Below, piece by piece: positions 26,243-36,470 of a stretch of 64,000 nt of DNA. The DNA is taken from the NCBI RefSeq assembly GCF_004210375.1, contig NC_134830.1:2480001-2544000 (forward strand). Direction: 5' to 3'. A program made the position numbers and the translations under genes. Each line of letters starts with the position of its first letter. Within the stretch, counting starts at the first letter, position 1. The notes below the pieces were generated by a model. That model worked only from the letters and a program-made list of their open reading frames with translations, ran no database searches and was not told the DNA's origin. Source of the stretch: Tachypleus tridentatus (Eukaryota > Arthropoda > Merostomata > Xiphosura > Limulidae).

Positions 26243-26340
26243 GGTGTGGGTGCTACAAGCCCACAACGTTCCTCAGGTGTGTCAACTTTTACTGCCTACA
26301 GTTATGGGAAGATGACAATTTCCTTGCGAATAATGTAAAA
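26243..26340 (+). repeat. Dispersed repeat, copy 1 of an unnamed family
   Basis: 'gtgtgggtgctacaagccca' and 'cttttactgcctacagttat' align in order with 37105-37200 ('gtgggtgcttagcccaca', 'cctttactgtctgcagacag'). The family is not identified. The short inverted repeat 'gtgggtgct...agcccac' could form a hairpin. Confidence 0.5.
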
Positions 26341-26366
26341 GAAACGAGATAATTTTAAGTAAGAAA

Positions 26367-26622
26367 GGCCTGTCATGGCCAGGTGGGTTAAAGCGTTCGA
26401 TTCGTAATCTGAGAGTCACGGGTTCGAATCCTCATCGCACCAAATATGTTCGTCCTTTCAGCCGTGGGGGCATTATTATGTGACGGTGAATCCCACTATT
26501 CGTTAGTAAAAGAGTAGCTCAAAAGTTGGTGGTGGGTGGTGATGACTAGCTGCCTTCCCTCTAGACTTACAATGCTAAATTAGGGATGGCTAGCGCGGAT
26601 AGCCCTAACAAACAAACAAACA
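26367..26622 (+). mobile_element. SINE family 1, copy with internal 3' deletion
   Basis: The head 'ggcctgtcatggccaggtgg' and B-box 'gggttcgaatcc' are intact. The body is present, but after 'gcggatagccct' the usual 'cgagtagctttgtgcgaaatt' is missing and the copy goes straight to an (AAAC)n tail. The flanks 'aagtaagaaa' (26357-26366) and 'aagtacgaaa' (26626-26635) may be the target duplication. Confidence 0.9.
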
Positions 26623-26635
26623 AAAAGTACGAAAA

Positions 26636-27394
26636 CATCAGCTCCTGGAACTGATTTCAGAACGCCCCCTATGACAATGAGAACTCATATTAATAGGATA
26701 ATACTAGTAACACAATATAGGAATCAAACTAAACTCACAGTCACCTGAACCTGTATACCACCCATAGAATCTACTGTAACTAGACTGTTTCACGTTTGAT
26801 AAGAGTGTTCACATACATGCGTGCTAATGATGTTAATACACGTTAGAAATTAGTGCAAGATATTTATTATTTAAATAATATTATATAAAATTAGATTTTA
26901 AATATTAATCAGTAATCTTAAGTGTAGTATGTTTAGTTCGTATTTTTATATTTATGCAACATACCTATCTATTTATGTATTTTTATTTTTTATATTTATG
27001 TAATATACCTATCTATTTATGTATTTATAAATTTGATGCAAAGTATTTCACTGATTCTCACTGTTCGTTTATCAGACATATTAACTATCATATCAATATT
27101 TCGACACGAACAGTAAAATATTGTTATTTGTTACAGGAGTTTTGAATTTATAATTACCGTTATAACAGACTGTATCGTGAAACAATCTGATTTTATCACA
27201 ACTTATCAGATAAATATATTTAAAGTTATTCAATTTCCAGATCTTAATAATGTGGTTGTACCACAGATATTGAATTACTAATAATTTCTAATTACACTAA
27301 CTATCTGGTGTAGTTTTTATTTTTTAGGACTAGGAACTGTCGTGTACATCTGAGGAAGCCAGTAATGAAAATCCACAATTTGTATGTTTGAGAC
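26636..27394. other. AT-rich spacer, no gene seen
   Basis: A small near-duplication of 'catacctatctatttatgta' is seen at 26959-27020. Nothing else is recognisable. Confidence 0.5.
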
Positions 27395-28330
27395 TATCAT
27401 AATTGAAGCAGAGACAACATAGAAAAGTTTAGACTGTTGGAAATTGTAGCAGGACTTCATGAGGATATTAAACCTTTACATGTAAGGAACACGTCAGTTA
27501 ACAAGTAGTTACAGAGTACTAATATAGTAAAAACTGGTGTATTTAGTTATAACGGTCACATTCTGTTGAGCAACAAGTTAACTCTTGGTTGCTGCAGATG
27601 AGGAAGGAAAATAAGATGGTCAGAGACAGATATGGATGATAAGGATTCACTGATAAAGTATGTAGATAGTGAGAAAAAGACTGATATTATGTTACCAAGG
27701 AACACAGGTGGATATAACTGACAGAGCAGGAGGTATAACAAAGGGGGCTAACAGAGATGCAGTTTGTGTGGTGCATATTGGGGATAATGATGTAGATAAA
27801 GGAAGGTCACAGAAACTGATTAATAAATATAAAGGGTTAATAAAGGTATTTAAAATGAAAAACTATAACTTAATTTTAATCAGGAATACTATCCAGAATT
27901 AACTATAGAGATTAAGTGGTAAGTAGGTCACTAGGACTAAATGTTAGGCTTATGTTAGTACATAAGGATGAACAGATAAGCTGGATGTACTTGTGTGATC
28001 GGGTCACAGAAAGAAAGGAGCTTTTCTAGAGTGGATAATTTATATTTAAATATACTTGTCTGCTAAGGTTATTAACTTAACTATCTGCGAAGTGTTAAAC
28101 TAGAACTATATGGTGGTGAGGGCCAAGGAAAACTAAATGAAAATTAATAAGAGAGAGAAACCTTTAGTACAGAGGTAGTTATAAGTATGGGCTTAATTGT
28201 TACTGTTGTTAGAAGTATAAAATATAAAATGGAACTTTAGAACACTGGTAGGGATTAGATATAATGGGAATAACTGAATTATGGTTAAACATAGATGATT
28301 TTGATGACAGAAGTTTATTTGAAGTGCATA
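27395..28330 (+). pseudogene. CR1-like LINE: ORF1 SGNH/esterase-like region and start of ORF2 endonuclease
   Basis: A broken + strand frame at 27669-27902 translates to a segment with 'ITKGANRDAVCVVHIGDNDV' followed by a K/N-rich helix and 'KNYNLIL'. The G-x-N-D motif after a hydrophobic strand is block III of SGNH hydrolases, which form the esterase domain of ORF1 in CR1/L2-clade LINEs. At 28253-28328 another frame gives 'MGITELWLNIDDFDDRSLF', matching the early 'GITETWLN' region of the apurinic-type endonuclease that starts CR1 ORF2. Several stops and frameshifts separate the pieces. The coding stops at about 28330, where the 3' end of an opposite-strand LINE begins. Its continuation is seen at 32351-32490. 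The family assignment is from remembered motifs and has not been tested by search. Confidence 0.72.
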
Positions 28331-28437
28331 CTTAGTTGGTTTGGGGTTTTATGGTGCAAAGCAACAAAGCTATCTGTGATAAACATCTGGTAAAAAGTTA
28401 AAATTAAAGTAAAATTACTAAAATTCACAAAAGTAAA
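28331..28437 (-). other. 3' UTR and 3' end of the Jockey/I-like LINE
   Basis: On the - strand it reads 'cacagatagctttgttgctt', then 'tgcaccataaaaccccaaac'. The same order of words (cacagatagc, then tgctttg or agctttg, then an A-rich CCAAACC tail) forms the 3' tail of SINE family 1 in this window. Confidence 0.65.
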
Positions 28438-30009
28438 TTAAGGTAAAACAAAAGAAAGTTGAATTTTTGAATTAAAAATATAAATAGCGTTAAAGAGATT
28501 AATGGCCTTTAAAAAACTAAAAACATTTCTATGAAGGACAGTGTCACCATCACTAATAACATTGTCTAATGTTACGGATAGACCATGTTTACAATGGTGC
28601 AGTCGTTGAGAGTCGTAACGACGACAAGACAGTAAAATGTGGCTTATTATGACCTGAGTGTTACATTGGTGCATCAGTTCCAGATAAAATAAAACGATAA
28701 GTTAAAAAACTATGACCAATGCGTAGTCTAGTTAGAACAACTTCCTAGGACGGCCAAAGTACAACAGAGGGTTTTATTTGGAAAAGCTTGTTTTCACGTC
28801 GCTCAGTCCAAGTCCATTGCCAACTGTGTCGGCGAGTCCGTTACCGCGAACACCAACGTGGACTGGTATCCATAAGAACTAGATAAAAGTAGATGTTAAA
28901 GAGAGATGGGCCAGTCTGTTTTGAATATCGGCGAGAACAGCGTGCTAACATGAAGCAATTCTAGGGCCAGTAGAGAAATAAGCCAGTCAGTACATGCAAT
29001 TTGAGTACTGCTTAGCTTCTATGTGATCCAGGGCAAGAAAAATGGCATACAGTTCAGCAGTGAACACAGAAACTGTAGAGAGGATTCTGTATGCAACCAC
29101 TGGACCACAACAAACCATGGCAGAGCCCACACAGTCATCTGATTTTGAACCATCTGTGTAAGTAGGAATGGAAGGATGGTTCGAAAGATGTTCAGGAAAT
29201 AATAGACAGTATTTCCAATCAGGAGTATCTGCTTTTCTCAGATGACTTAAAGATAGGTCACATTTGAAGACTGTAAGAACCCAATGTGGGATGGGCTGAC
29301 CAGTGGATACAGCAATGTTATCCAAAGACAGACCCAATTCATCTAGTTGCACCGGGATATAAAGGTCAAAAGGAACAATAGCAGAATGTCTATTCAGAAA
29401 AAAAACATGGCTCACCAAGGAAGGAAAATAGCCCCAGGGGGGGATGCTGTGGAATAATTGAAGTTTCGAAGAATACAATGAAGACAGTTGCAAACGGCAG
29501 AGGTGCAAATAAGGTTCATGAGACTTTACGTATAAGCTCTGAACTGGAGAAGTGCAAAACGCTCCGGTGAAGAGCCGAAGTCCTTGATAATGAATGGAGT
29601 CCAGCATCTTCAAGGCAGAGATCCTGGCAAAGACATAGACCAGTGACCCATACTCTAGTTTCGATCGAATGAGAGCACGATATATCTTTAACATAGAATA
29701 CTGATCCACTCCCCAAGTGGTGGAAGAGAGGGCACGGAGGATGTTCAGTGCTCTTGTACACTTGACTCTTAGCTGCTTGATGTGTGGTATATAGGTCAGC
29801 TTATGGTCAAAGATGAGCCCCAAGTACTTTCTCTTAGGGACAATGGATAGCACAACTTTACCGACACGGAGTTCAGGATCGGGGTGAATACCCCGTTGCG
29901 GCAAAAGTGCATGCAAATGGTTTTCGGGAGAGAAGTTATAACCGTTTGCTGTGGTCCACTTCAGTAAACGATTGAGGGCGGTCTGTAGCTGACGCTCAGT
30001 ATACCTCAT
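28438..30009 (-). pseudogene. LINE ORF2 C-terminal half: RT thumb region, RNase H, Cys/His tail
   Basis: The frame 28987-30009 (340 codons) begins in the region just after the YxDD motif of a reverse transcriptase. Early residues include 'RQLQTALNRLLKW' and 'RKYLGLIFDHKLTYIPHI', and then 'TTWGVDQYSMLKIYRALI', typical of Jockey/I-type elements. Near residue 285, 'YTDGSKS' carries the first RNase H aspartate, and 'FTAELYAIFLALDHI' near residue 320 carries the glutamate. The frame then breaks. Downstream frames continue with 'FLWIPVHVG' (28830-28880) and, at 28438-28674, 'CNTQVIISHILLSCRRYD', a C-x-H-x-C type tail common in these ORF2 proteins. The RT palm with its catalytic aspartates is absent, so the protein could not be active. 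Confidence 0.88.
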
Positions 30010-30430
30010 GGTCGACGACTAACACGAGAGGATTATGTTGGTTAAAGTTCCCCAGGATTAAAAAGGGCAACTGTTCAACGAGATCATCCAGGTCTGATTG
30101 ATCATATGTCTCTCCAGGAGACAGGTAAAGAGAACAACAGTGATGGTACACCCAAGGAAACACGGATGGCGACGACCTTCAAGGGTGTGTCAAGTGGCAA
30201 AGACAGGGTGGGCACATGCTGATCAACCAACAGTGCCACCCCTTTATGCACTCATGCATCACACAACTTGTCATTTCCGTACAAAGAAAACTGCCGAAAG
30301 GTGACTGTATTGGCAGGTTTCAGGAATGTTTCCTGTAAGGAAAGACATACAGAATGGTAGGAAGCAATCAGTGTTTTAATGTCATCCAGATTAGAACGTA
30401 AACCTTCTGTTTTCAACCACATTTTTGTCT
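30010..30430 (-). pseudogene. LINE ORF2 endonuclease fragment
   Basis: In broken frames on the - strand this encodes 'EGLRSNLDDIKTLIASYH' and 'LQETFLKPANTVTF' (the catalytic Glu region 'xLQET'), then 'GVALLVDQHVPTLSLPLDTP'. Further on comes a degraded 'FLILGNFNQHNPL' where functional enzymes have GDFNxHN. It then passes directly into the post-YxDD part of the RT at 30009, showing a deletion of the C-terminal endonuclease and most of the RT. Confidence 0.75.
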
Positions 30431-30454
30431 TTATTTGAGGGAGGTCTGTCGACC

Positions 30455-31633
30455 TCCACGTATCCTACCCTGGGTTAAAAGTGCAGGTCTGTATTGTTGG
30501 AAGAGGATTCCAGTGACTAAGGACGTGAACAAATGATTGTTTTGCATCTTGGGGTGAGAGAGGAAGATGTATACGAAGAAATACCTGAACCTGGAACCAA
30601 AGGATGTGGATCTTGGGATTTGGTGGAATGTATATAAGGGACAAATATAGGTGTTGAAGTTGATTCATCAACTTTCTTAACCATGGAGGTTAAAATACTT
30701 TTCATATGGTTTGAGAACGATTCTTTTGGAGGCACAGAGAGATCTGTCTGCACTCTCACTGTAGTAGTAAAACAAAGTGCAGCAGCATGCGTCTGAGATG
30801 AGGTGGTGGACAGCAACATTCGAGCCTCAGGATAGGTAATGTTTTGGATCGTTTACAAACGCTGCATCTCTTTTTCTTCCGACCACTTAGGGCAAGAACG
30901 AAAGTAGGACGGATGTGAAATGTTGCAATTAACGCAGTGATGGTTTGCTTCATACTGATGCATATCATGGTCTTTGCCACCGCAACGAGCACACGTCAAG
31001 GAACCACAACATGATGTGTTCGAGTGACCAAATCGCTGACATTCAAAACATCTGAGAGGGTTTGGGATATATGGCCGTATCTAGCAATTAAGATAATTTG
31101 CCTTGATGATGGCAGGTGGATGTGGTGATGTAAATATTGAAATAATGACATTGGTCGGCATCATAATTCCATTTTTGTGAGTGAATACAAGTCTTACTGC
31201 AGAAACTCCTTGGGTAGAGAAACTAGCGAGGATCTCCGACTCTGGGATGTTCTTCAAATCCCTCTCAACAATACCTCCTCGTGATGAACTTAGAGTAAGT
31301 TGTAAGGTGTAACCTCAATAGGTATATCCCCAATTGCCTTTAAATGCAAGAGGAGTTTACTGTGTTAGGAGTTAATGTTTCCACCAATATGTCATCAGGA
31401 CGTAGCTTTTTGACTGACTTAGGAGAGACAGCAAGTCATTCTAGTCCCTTCTGAATAAAAACGGGAAACATTTGCCCTAAAGGTTTGTCTGAAAGAGAAT
31501 ACAATGTAAGAAATTGAAGTAAAACAGGTGGTATAGATGGTGAGGATTACTGCTCAGAATATTCAAGACGTGGTCGTTTACCTACGGACTGAGTTTTCAA
31601 TATTTTATTTAAGTTTTTATTTGTGGGATTCAT
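30455..31633 (-). pseudogene. LINE ORF1 (gag-like) with zinc knuckles, decayed
   Basis: The likely start is the ATG at 31633 (- strand; 'MNPTNKNLNKILKTQSVGKR'), immediately downstream of the 5' UTR monomers. Several frame changes follow. At about 31050-30888 one frame reads 'CFECQRFGHSNTSC', a complete C-x2-C-x4-H-x4-C zinc knuckle. A second, incomplete knuckle 'CARCGGKDHD' has lost its last cysteine, and a third reads 'CVNCNISHPSYFRSC'. After these come 'CPKWSEEKEMQRLK' and a serine/proline-rich C-terminal region ending near 30465. Three knuckles in this arrangement are typical of ORF1 in Jockey/I-clade LINEs, where the protein binds element RNA. Confidence 0.82.
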
Positions 31634-31652
31634 GATAAAGAAAAAGTTTCGG

Positions 31653-32118
31653 TGACCCCACCCAACATGAAGCCCCACGAGGGGATGCACTACAGTGGGA
31701 CATTGCAACAACGCCATGGTTTTGTGAGCACTATACCCAAACACCAGCATAAGATACAATGTCCACAACAACCACTGAGAACACCTAACACTGGTACTTG
31801 GTTGACCCCACCCAACATGGAGCCCCACCAGGGGACGCACTACAGTGCCAAACAAGGACATTGCAACAACGCCATGGTTTTGTGAGCACTATACCCAAAC
31901 ACCAGCATAAGATACAATGTCCACAACAACCACTGAGAACACCTAACACTGGTACTTGGTTGACCCCACCCAACATGGAGCCCCAAGAGGGGACGCACTA
32001 CAGTGGAACATTGTAACAACGCCATGGTTTTGTGAGCACTATACCCAAACACCAGCATAAGATACAATGTCCACAACAACCACTGAGAACACCTAACACT
32101 GGTACTTGGTTGACCCTA
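31653..32118 (-). promoter_or_regulatory. LINE 5' UTR tandem monomers, 150-158 bp, about 3 copies
   Basis: Units start with 'tgaccccacccaacatg' at 31653, 31803 and 31961, with a fourth partial unit at 32111. Units share 'cgccatggttttgtgagcac', 'acaccagcataagatacaat' and 'aacacctaacactggtactt'. The second unit has a short insertion near 31850. They end directly before the ORF1 start, so they occupy the 5' UTR. By analogy with L1 elements of rodents, where 5' monomers act as promoters, they may be promoter units. That role is inferred. Confidence 0.72.
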
Positions 32119-32350
32119 GCCCAAATGGACCAGCCAATTGACCTTTAGGGCCCACCCCAAAGTCGCCCATCCACAGTAATTCAAGACCAAAGTGGTGTGT
32201 TAATGTTGGACCCTTCAACCACCAGAATCCTCTCGTCCCATTCAGAGGTCGCCACGCAAGGTAAACATGTGGGTAGATGTTTAGATCTCATGGAATGTAA
32301 ACTAAAAGAACATAACCTACTCACCACGGACAGGAATTCACACCGAGTGG

Positions 32351-32490
32351 TATCTGAAATACGTGTGTACAGGTTATTTAACAAGGACATAGTAGTAAAG
32401 ACAGAAGGAAGAATTGCTTTATATGCAAAATATTTAATGGATTTAAGAAACACATATTTAATAAATTTATTAAAATAAAACACACAACCA
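32351..32490 (+). pseudogene. CR1-like LINE endonuclease, continuation after the nested insertion
   Basis: In the + frame, 'VYRLFNKDIVVKTEGRIALY' followed by 'AKYLMDLRNTYL' (about 32365-32478) fits the next block of a CR1 endonuclease, normally 'YxLFRKDRxxxxGGGVALYV'. It directly follows, in protein order, the 'LNIDDFDDRSLF' block that ends at 28330. The two halves are separated only by the opposite-strand LINE. Sequence beyond 32480 is AT-rich and unrecognised. Confidence 0.68.
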
Positions 32491-32799
32491 CCAATATTAT
32501 TTAAAATGTATAAAAATATTTTAATAATACAAGAAAAATCAGCACTACTTTTATACGCGCAATAATATTTATACGAGAAACCTCATCCCTACTTTTATAC
32601 ACATATTGACATCGTTAACACACAAATTCACCGGTACAAGACAGTTTGAAAGATTAGTGTGATAGTTAAGGAAACTTTACGAGAAGGAATTAATATTATG
32701 ATAGTTGAAACAAGTGAACATGAATTTCATTTTAGTATGATGACTTGTCTGTTACGTTACTATTATTTCTTATTGCGCTACCAATATTATTATTTCTAT
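32491..32799. other. AT-rich spacer, no gene seen
   Basis: No element is recognised between the end of the CR1-like fragment and the next SINE. Confidence 0.5.
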
Positions 32800-33072
32800 G
32801 GCCCGGCATGACCAAGCGTGTTAAGGCGTGCGACTCGTAATCTGAGGGTCGCGGGTTCGCATCCCCGTTGCACCAAACATGCTCGCCCTTTCAGCAGTGG
32901 GGGCGTTATAATGTGACGGTCAATCCCACTACTCGTTGGTAAAAGAGTAGTCTAAGAGTTGGCGGTGGGTGGTGATGACTAGTTGCCTTCCCTCTAGTCT
33001 CACTTTGCTAAATTAGGGACGGCTAGCACAGATAGCCCTCGAGTAGCTTTGTGCGAAATTCAAAAAATAAAC
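32800..33072 (+). mobile_element. SINE family 1, full-length
   Basis: The head 'ggcccggcatgaccaagcgt' and B-box 'gggttcgcatcc' are followed by the full body and the tail 'gagtagctttgtgcgaaatt' with a short A-rich end. All landmarks are present with few changes. I could not find a convincing target duplication. Confidence 0.93.
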
Positions 33073-33357
33073 AAGTATTAAACTTCAATAGCATCCATTG
33101 ACATGGTACAATATTCTGACGGGATCCTTTAAGCCAGTCATATGCAGGGGATCCAAATAATATCGAGCCCCCGAAGTAAGTTTTGAATGAGTTTTGTGAA
33201 ATATAAACATCTAGAACTTTCTTTGAGGATGCTTACTGTCAGTAGTAACCGCCTCTTTGAGCCAGTCTCTTTAATCATGTGAAGTCTTTTATGAGTAAAC
33301 TTGTATTTCAACATCTGAATTGTTCTTGGAAGAAAATGGGCTTTTTGTTAGTGAATT

Positions 33358-33668
33358 GGATTCAACACAGCAGTCAGTCACTTAGATTCAACACAGTAGT
33401 CAGTCACTTAGATTCAACGCAGCAGTCAGTCACTTAGATTCAACGCAGCAGTCAGTCACTTAGATTCAACGCAGTAGTCAGTCACTTAGATTCAACGCAG
33501 TAGTCAGTCACTTAGATTCAACGCAGTAGTCAGTCACTTAGATTCAACGCAGTAGTCAGTCACTTAGATTCAACACACTAGTCAGTCACTTAGATTCAAC
33601 ACAGTAGTTAGTCACTAAGATTCAACACAGTAGTTAGTCACTTAGATTCAACACACTAGTCAGTCACT
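33358..33668. repeat. Tandem array, 26-bp unit, 12 copies
   Basis: Unit 'attcaacgcagtagtcagtc' plus 'acttag'. Neighbouring copies share variants ('cacagc', 'cgcagc', 'cgcagt', 'cacact', 'cacagt'). Confidence 0.95.
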
Positions 33669-34061
33669 TCTTCCAATGATCAAGTGAACTTGATCCATTT
33701 GACCACAACCAGCTTTCATTGATGTAGTACTCTTGTGACATTTACAAGCGTAGCTTCTAAACCACAAACAATGATGACGAGCTTTGACCTTTTAAACCTT
33801 CATTTCGCCTGAGGATTATTCTTGTATAGGCACAGCTATGTAACCCTGAACCAGCGTATCCCAAATTTTCTCGGTCTCAGCAATGTTTTAACAGCGCCCC
33901 TAGACGAAAAAAAAACCTAACTGTTCCGTTTATTAAGTAGTTAGGTCCAAATAGCTTAAGTATTTATATCCTAACAACTTAGTAGTCGTTTGAAAGAATA
34001 AACACACGTAAATTCAAAGTGAAAACAATATTTTTATTTCATTTTTAAATAAACACAATTA

Positions 34062-34451
34062 CTAATGGGATGTGTGCTCCTCTTGGGCACTGCACCACTA
34101 ATGGGATGTGTGCTCCTGTTGGGCACTGCACCACTAATGGGATGTGTGCTCCTGTTGGGCACTGCACCACTAATGGGATGTGTGCTCCTGTTGGGCACTG
34201 CACCACTAATGGGATGTGTGCTCCTGTTGGGCACTGCACCACTAATGGGATGTGTGCTCCTGTTGGGCACTACACTACTAATGGGATGTGTGCTCCTGTT
34301 GGGCACTACACTACTAATGGGATGTGTGCTTCTGTTGGGCACTACACTACTAATGGGATGTGTGCTTCTGTTGGGCACTACACTACTAATGGGATGTGTG
34401 CTCCTGTTGGCCACTACACTACTAATGGGATGTGTGCTCCTGTTGGGCACT
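34062..34451. repeat. Tandem array, 36-bp unit, 11 copies, inside the hAT element
   Basis: Unit 'taatgggatgtgtgctcctg' plus 'ttgggcactgcaccac'. The first six copies have 'gcaccac' and later ones 'acactac'. It starts at the very end of the transposase reading frame, so the transposase would read a few repeat-derived residues before a stop in the first unit it meets. Frames through the array are open on both strands because the period is a multiple of three. Confidence 0.96.
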
Positions 34452-34454
34452 TCT

Positions 34455-36195
34455 CAAACTTTGGAATCTGATTGAACAGCGCCACCTCATGTCCTGTTCC
34501 ACATTGATTTTCGCGCGTTACTTGCTTTTTATAACAGGAACCGTCAAAAACCCAGCTTCGCAGAGATATGACGTCGCCAATGGAATTAGGATTCGGTGAG
34601 CTTTAGCATTTAGCAGCGGGTAGTCATCGTTTACCGACGTCCAAAACTCAGTCAGTTCCATGTTGCCAATTTTTTTTTTAAAGTCTTGTCAGAAGACAGC
34701 TCAATAAGGTTTTATTCTTCTGCAGAGAAAAATTTATATGGGGCCTAAGCCTTGAATGGGTCTTGGATCCATGCAAACTTCTTCATGTCTTCTAGAAAGT
34801 AATTTTAAAACGAGTTACTGAGCTGTGATAAGTGCTCCTCAAAGAAAGATTTTAGTTCGTGGGTAAAATCAACTTCATTGGATGTAACAAACTGTTGTAA
34901 CAGTCACCGTTTTCATTCATTTTTCTTCTACATAGTAGTAACCTTCTTTGCAAGTTTCAGAATGTGCGTGTTGCAGAGAGAGGTTCAACACATTCAGTTT
35001 TTCGAGGAGATCACACAGGTACGATAAGTTTGACAAAACCTCAGTATCCAGGAAGTTTTTACACCTTGTTCTTCTAGATAAGAGTTCCTGTCGTAATTCG
35101 AACACAGGAACAGTACATTCACACGGGAGAGCCATCACGAGCTACAGTAGTTCAACAAATATGTGTGCTCAGATCACATATTCTCGCACAGTTTTTAAAA
35201 CCTCGCCTTTTGCGACCAAGTTTTCAACACTTTCCATGACCAGGTTCAGTGGACGACTCGGGTGCTTTAACGCAAGGGCTTCCCTGTGGATTATGCATTG
35301 GGTCCATAGTATATCAAGAGCGGTGCTTCGTATGACCTCCTGCAGGTCATAACAGCTGGACATAGAGCGACCACCATCGGTACAGACACCAACGCACTTA
35401 TTCCAGTCTAAGTTGTTTCACACATAAAAATGTCAAGGATCTCAAACAAGTCTTGAGTCTTTGAACCTGCAGTGATACTTTCACAAAAGGGAAGATCTCT
35501 CACAGTTTTGTCACCATCCACGAACCGTGTGTAGCAAATCAAATGAGCATTCTTGTTACTATCCGTCGCCTCATCCAGCTGTAACCCAAATTCCTTCCCT
35601 TTAATTTTTTTAATTAGCTGATCATTGACTTCTTCGGCCATTTGTTGAATTCTACAACTGACAATATTGTTGGATAAAAGGCACCTTTGAAAGCAGTCTT
35701 CCCACAGATTCACCAACCATAATGTTCACCAGATCCACTGTAACTGGTAAAATTAGTTCTTCTGAGATGGTGCGAGGCTTTTTAAGTTTCACAACTCTAT
35801 ATACCACCTTGTAGGATGCTAATAAAGCATTGCTTGATATTGATGCTTGTTTCAAAAATCTAGCATTTTGTTCTTTTAATTCTTTTAAGTTTCTGGTAAA
35901 ATACTCACAGGATTTACTCGCCATATTAGGATGATTGGTCTCTAACTGGCATTATTAGGATGATTGGTCTCTAACTGGCATTATTAGGATGATTGGAAGC
36001 ATGCACTCTGGAGACTTTTAAACATAATACACACTCTTTATCTACTGAAGTAAAACCAAAATCTAGATAACTATCGTCATGTTTCCAATATTTCCGTTTC
36101 ATCACAACTTTGCCACTGGTCTGTGGTTCACCATCATTTCCTTCACTCCCACACTTCTTATTAATGTTCAAAAATCTTTCCATTTTTATGCACAA
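34455..36195 (-). pseudogene. hAT transposase, ZBED5/ZBED8-like, multiply broken
   Basis: The N-terminal piece (35971-36195) starts 'MERFLNINKK' and includes 'KRKYWKHDDSYLDFGFTSVD' and a 'CVLC' pair, the start of a BED zinc finger whose later part is disrupted. The next frame (35652-35924) has 'SKSCEYFTRNLKELKEQNAR' and 'LLASYKVVYRVVKLKKPRTI'. Then 35408-35716 gives 'CRIQQMAEEVNDQLIKKI' and 'FGLQLDEATDSNKNAHLICY', which carries the first catalytic aspartate region of hAT transposases. The frames at 35169-35363 and 34917-35138 ('LRQELLSRRTRCKNFL', 'LSYLCDLLEKLNVLNLSLQ') continue in order. Remains of the C-terminal dimerisation region occur at 34460-34750 ('ELSSDKTLKKK', 'VALFNQIPKFEKCP'). Stops and frameshifts rule out function. 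Confidence 0.87.
35926..35990. repeat. 29-bp tandem expansion inside the transposase BED finger
   Basis: 'ttaggatgattggtctctaa' starts at 35926 and 35955, and a third copy starting at 35984 is cut short at 'ttggaagc'. The added 58 bases are not a multiple of three, so they shift the transposase frame between the 'CVLC' part of the BED finger and the following 'SKSCEYF' block. Confidence 0.85.
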
Positions 36196-36229
36196 GAATT
36201 AAAAAGTTAACAAAATAATTCACTTCACT

Positions 36230-36470
36230 AGACATTTGATCACAACACCTTCAGTTATTTTGATCAGTAACAGGCCCCGAAAGTCGACTATTGATATACA
36301 AAATTTTAGACACTTGATCACAATACCTTCAGTTATTTTGATCAGTAACAGGCCCCGAGAGTCGACAGGTATTGATATACAAAATTTTAGACACTTGATC
36401 ACAACACCTTCAGTTATTTTGATCAGTAACAGGCCCCGAGAATTGACAGGTATTGATATACAAAATTTAA
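36230..36470. repeat. Tandem array, 78-81-bp unit, 3 copies, near the hAT right end
   Basis: Units start 'gacatttgatcacaacacc' (36231), 'gacacttgatcacaatacc' (36309) and 'gacacttgatcacaacacc' (36390), and contain 'ttattttgatcagtaacagg' and 'tattgatatacaaaattt'. Each unit contains TGATCA twice. Confidence 0.93.

Larger units (their letters stand above)
28331..32350 (-). mobile_element. Jockey/I-like LINE with RNase H, internally deleted and decayed
   Basis: Reading on the - strand from about 32350 to 28331: a 5' UTR with tandem monomers, ORF1 with zinc knuckles, an endonuclease fragment, the C-terminal part of ORF2 with RNase H, a cysteine/histidine tail and a short 3' UTR. A full element of this type would be 6-7 kb. 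Here the later endonuclease and the catalytic part of the reverse transcriptase are missing at a junction near 30009-30060. The element lies inside the endonuclease of a + strand CR1-like LINE. Flanks 'tatttgaagtgcatac' (28315-28330) and 'tatctgaaatacgtgtgtac' (about 32350-32369) are similar and may be a diverged target duplication. The exact 5' limit is uncertain by several tens of bases. Confidence 0.8.

Noticed and set aside
29516-29761. 81-codon frame on the - strand
   Set aside because: Shadow frame of the LINE ORF2 remnant.
34034-34475. Four long frames with 12-residue repeats
   Set aside because: By-products of the 36-bp array inside the hAT element, open on both strands.
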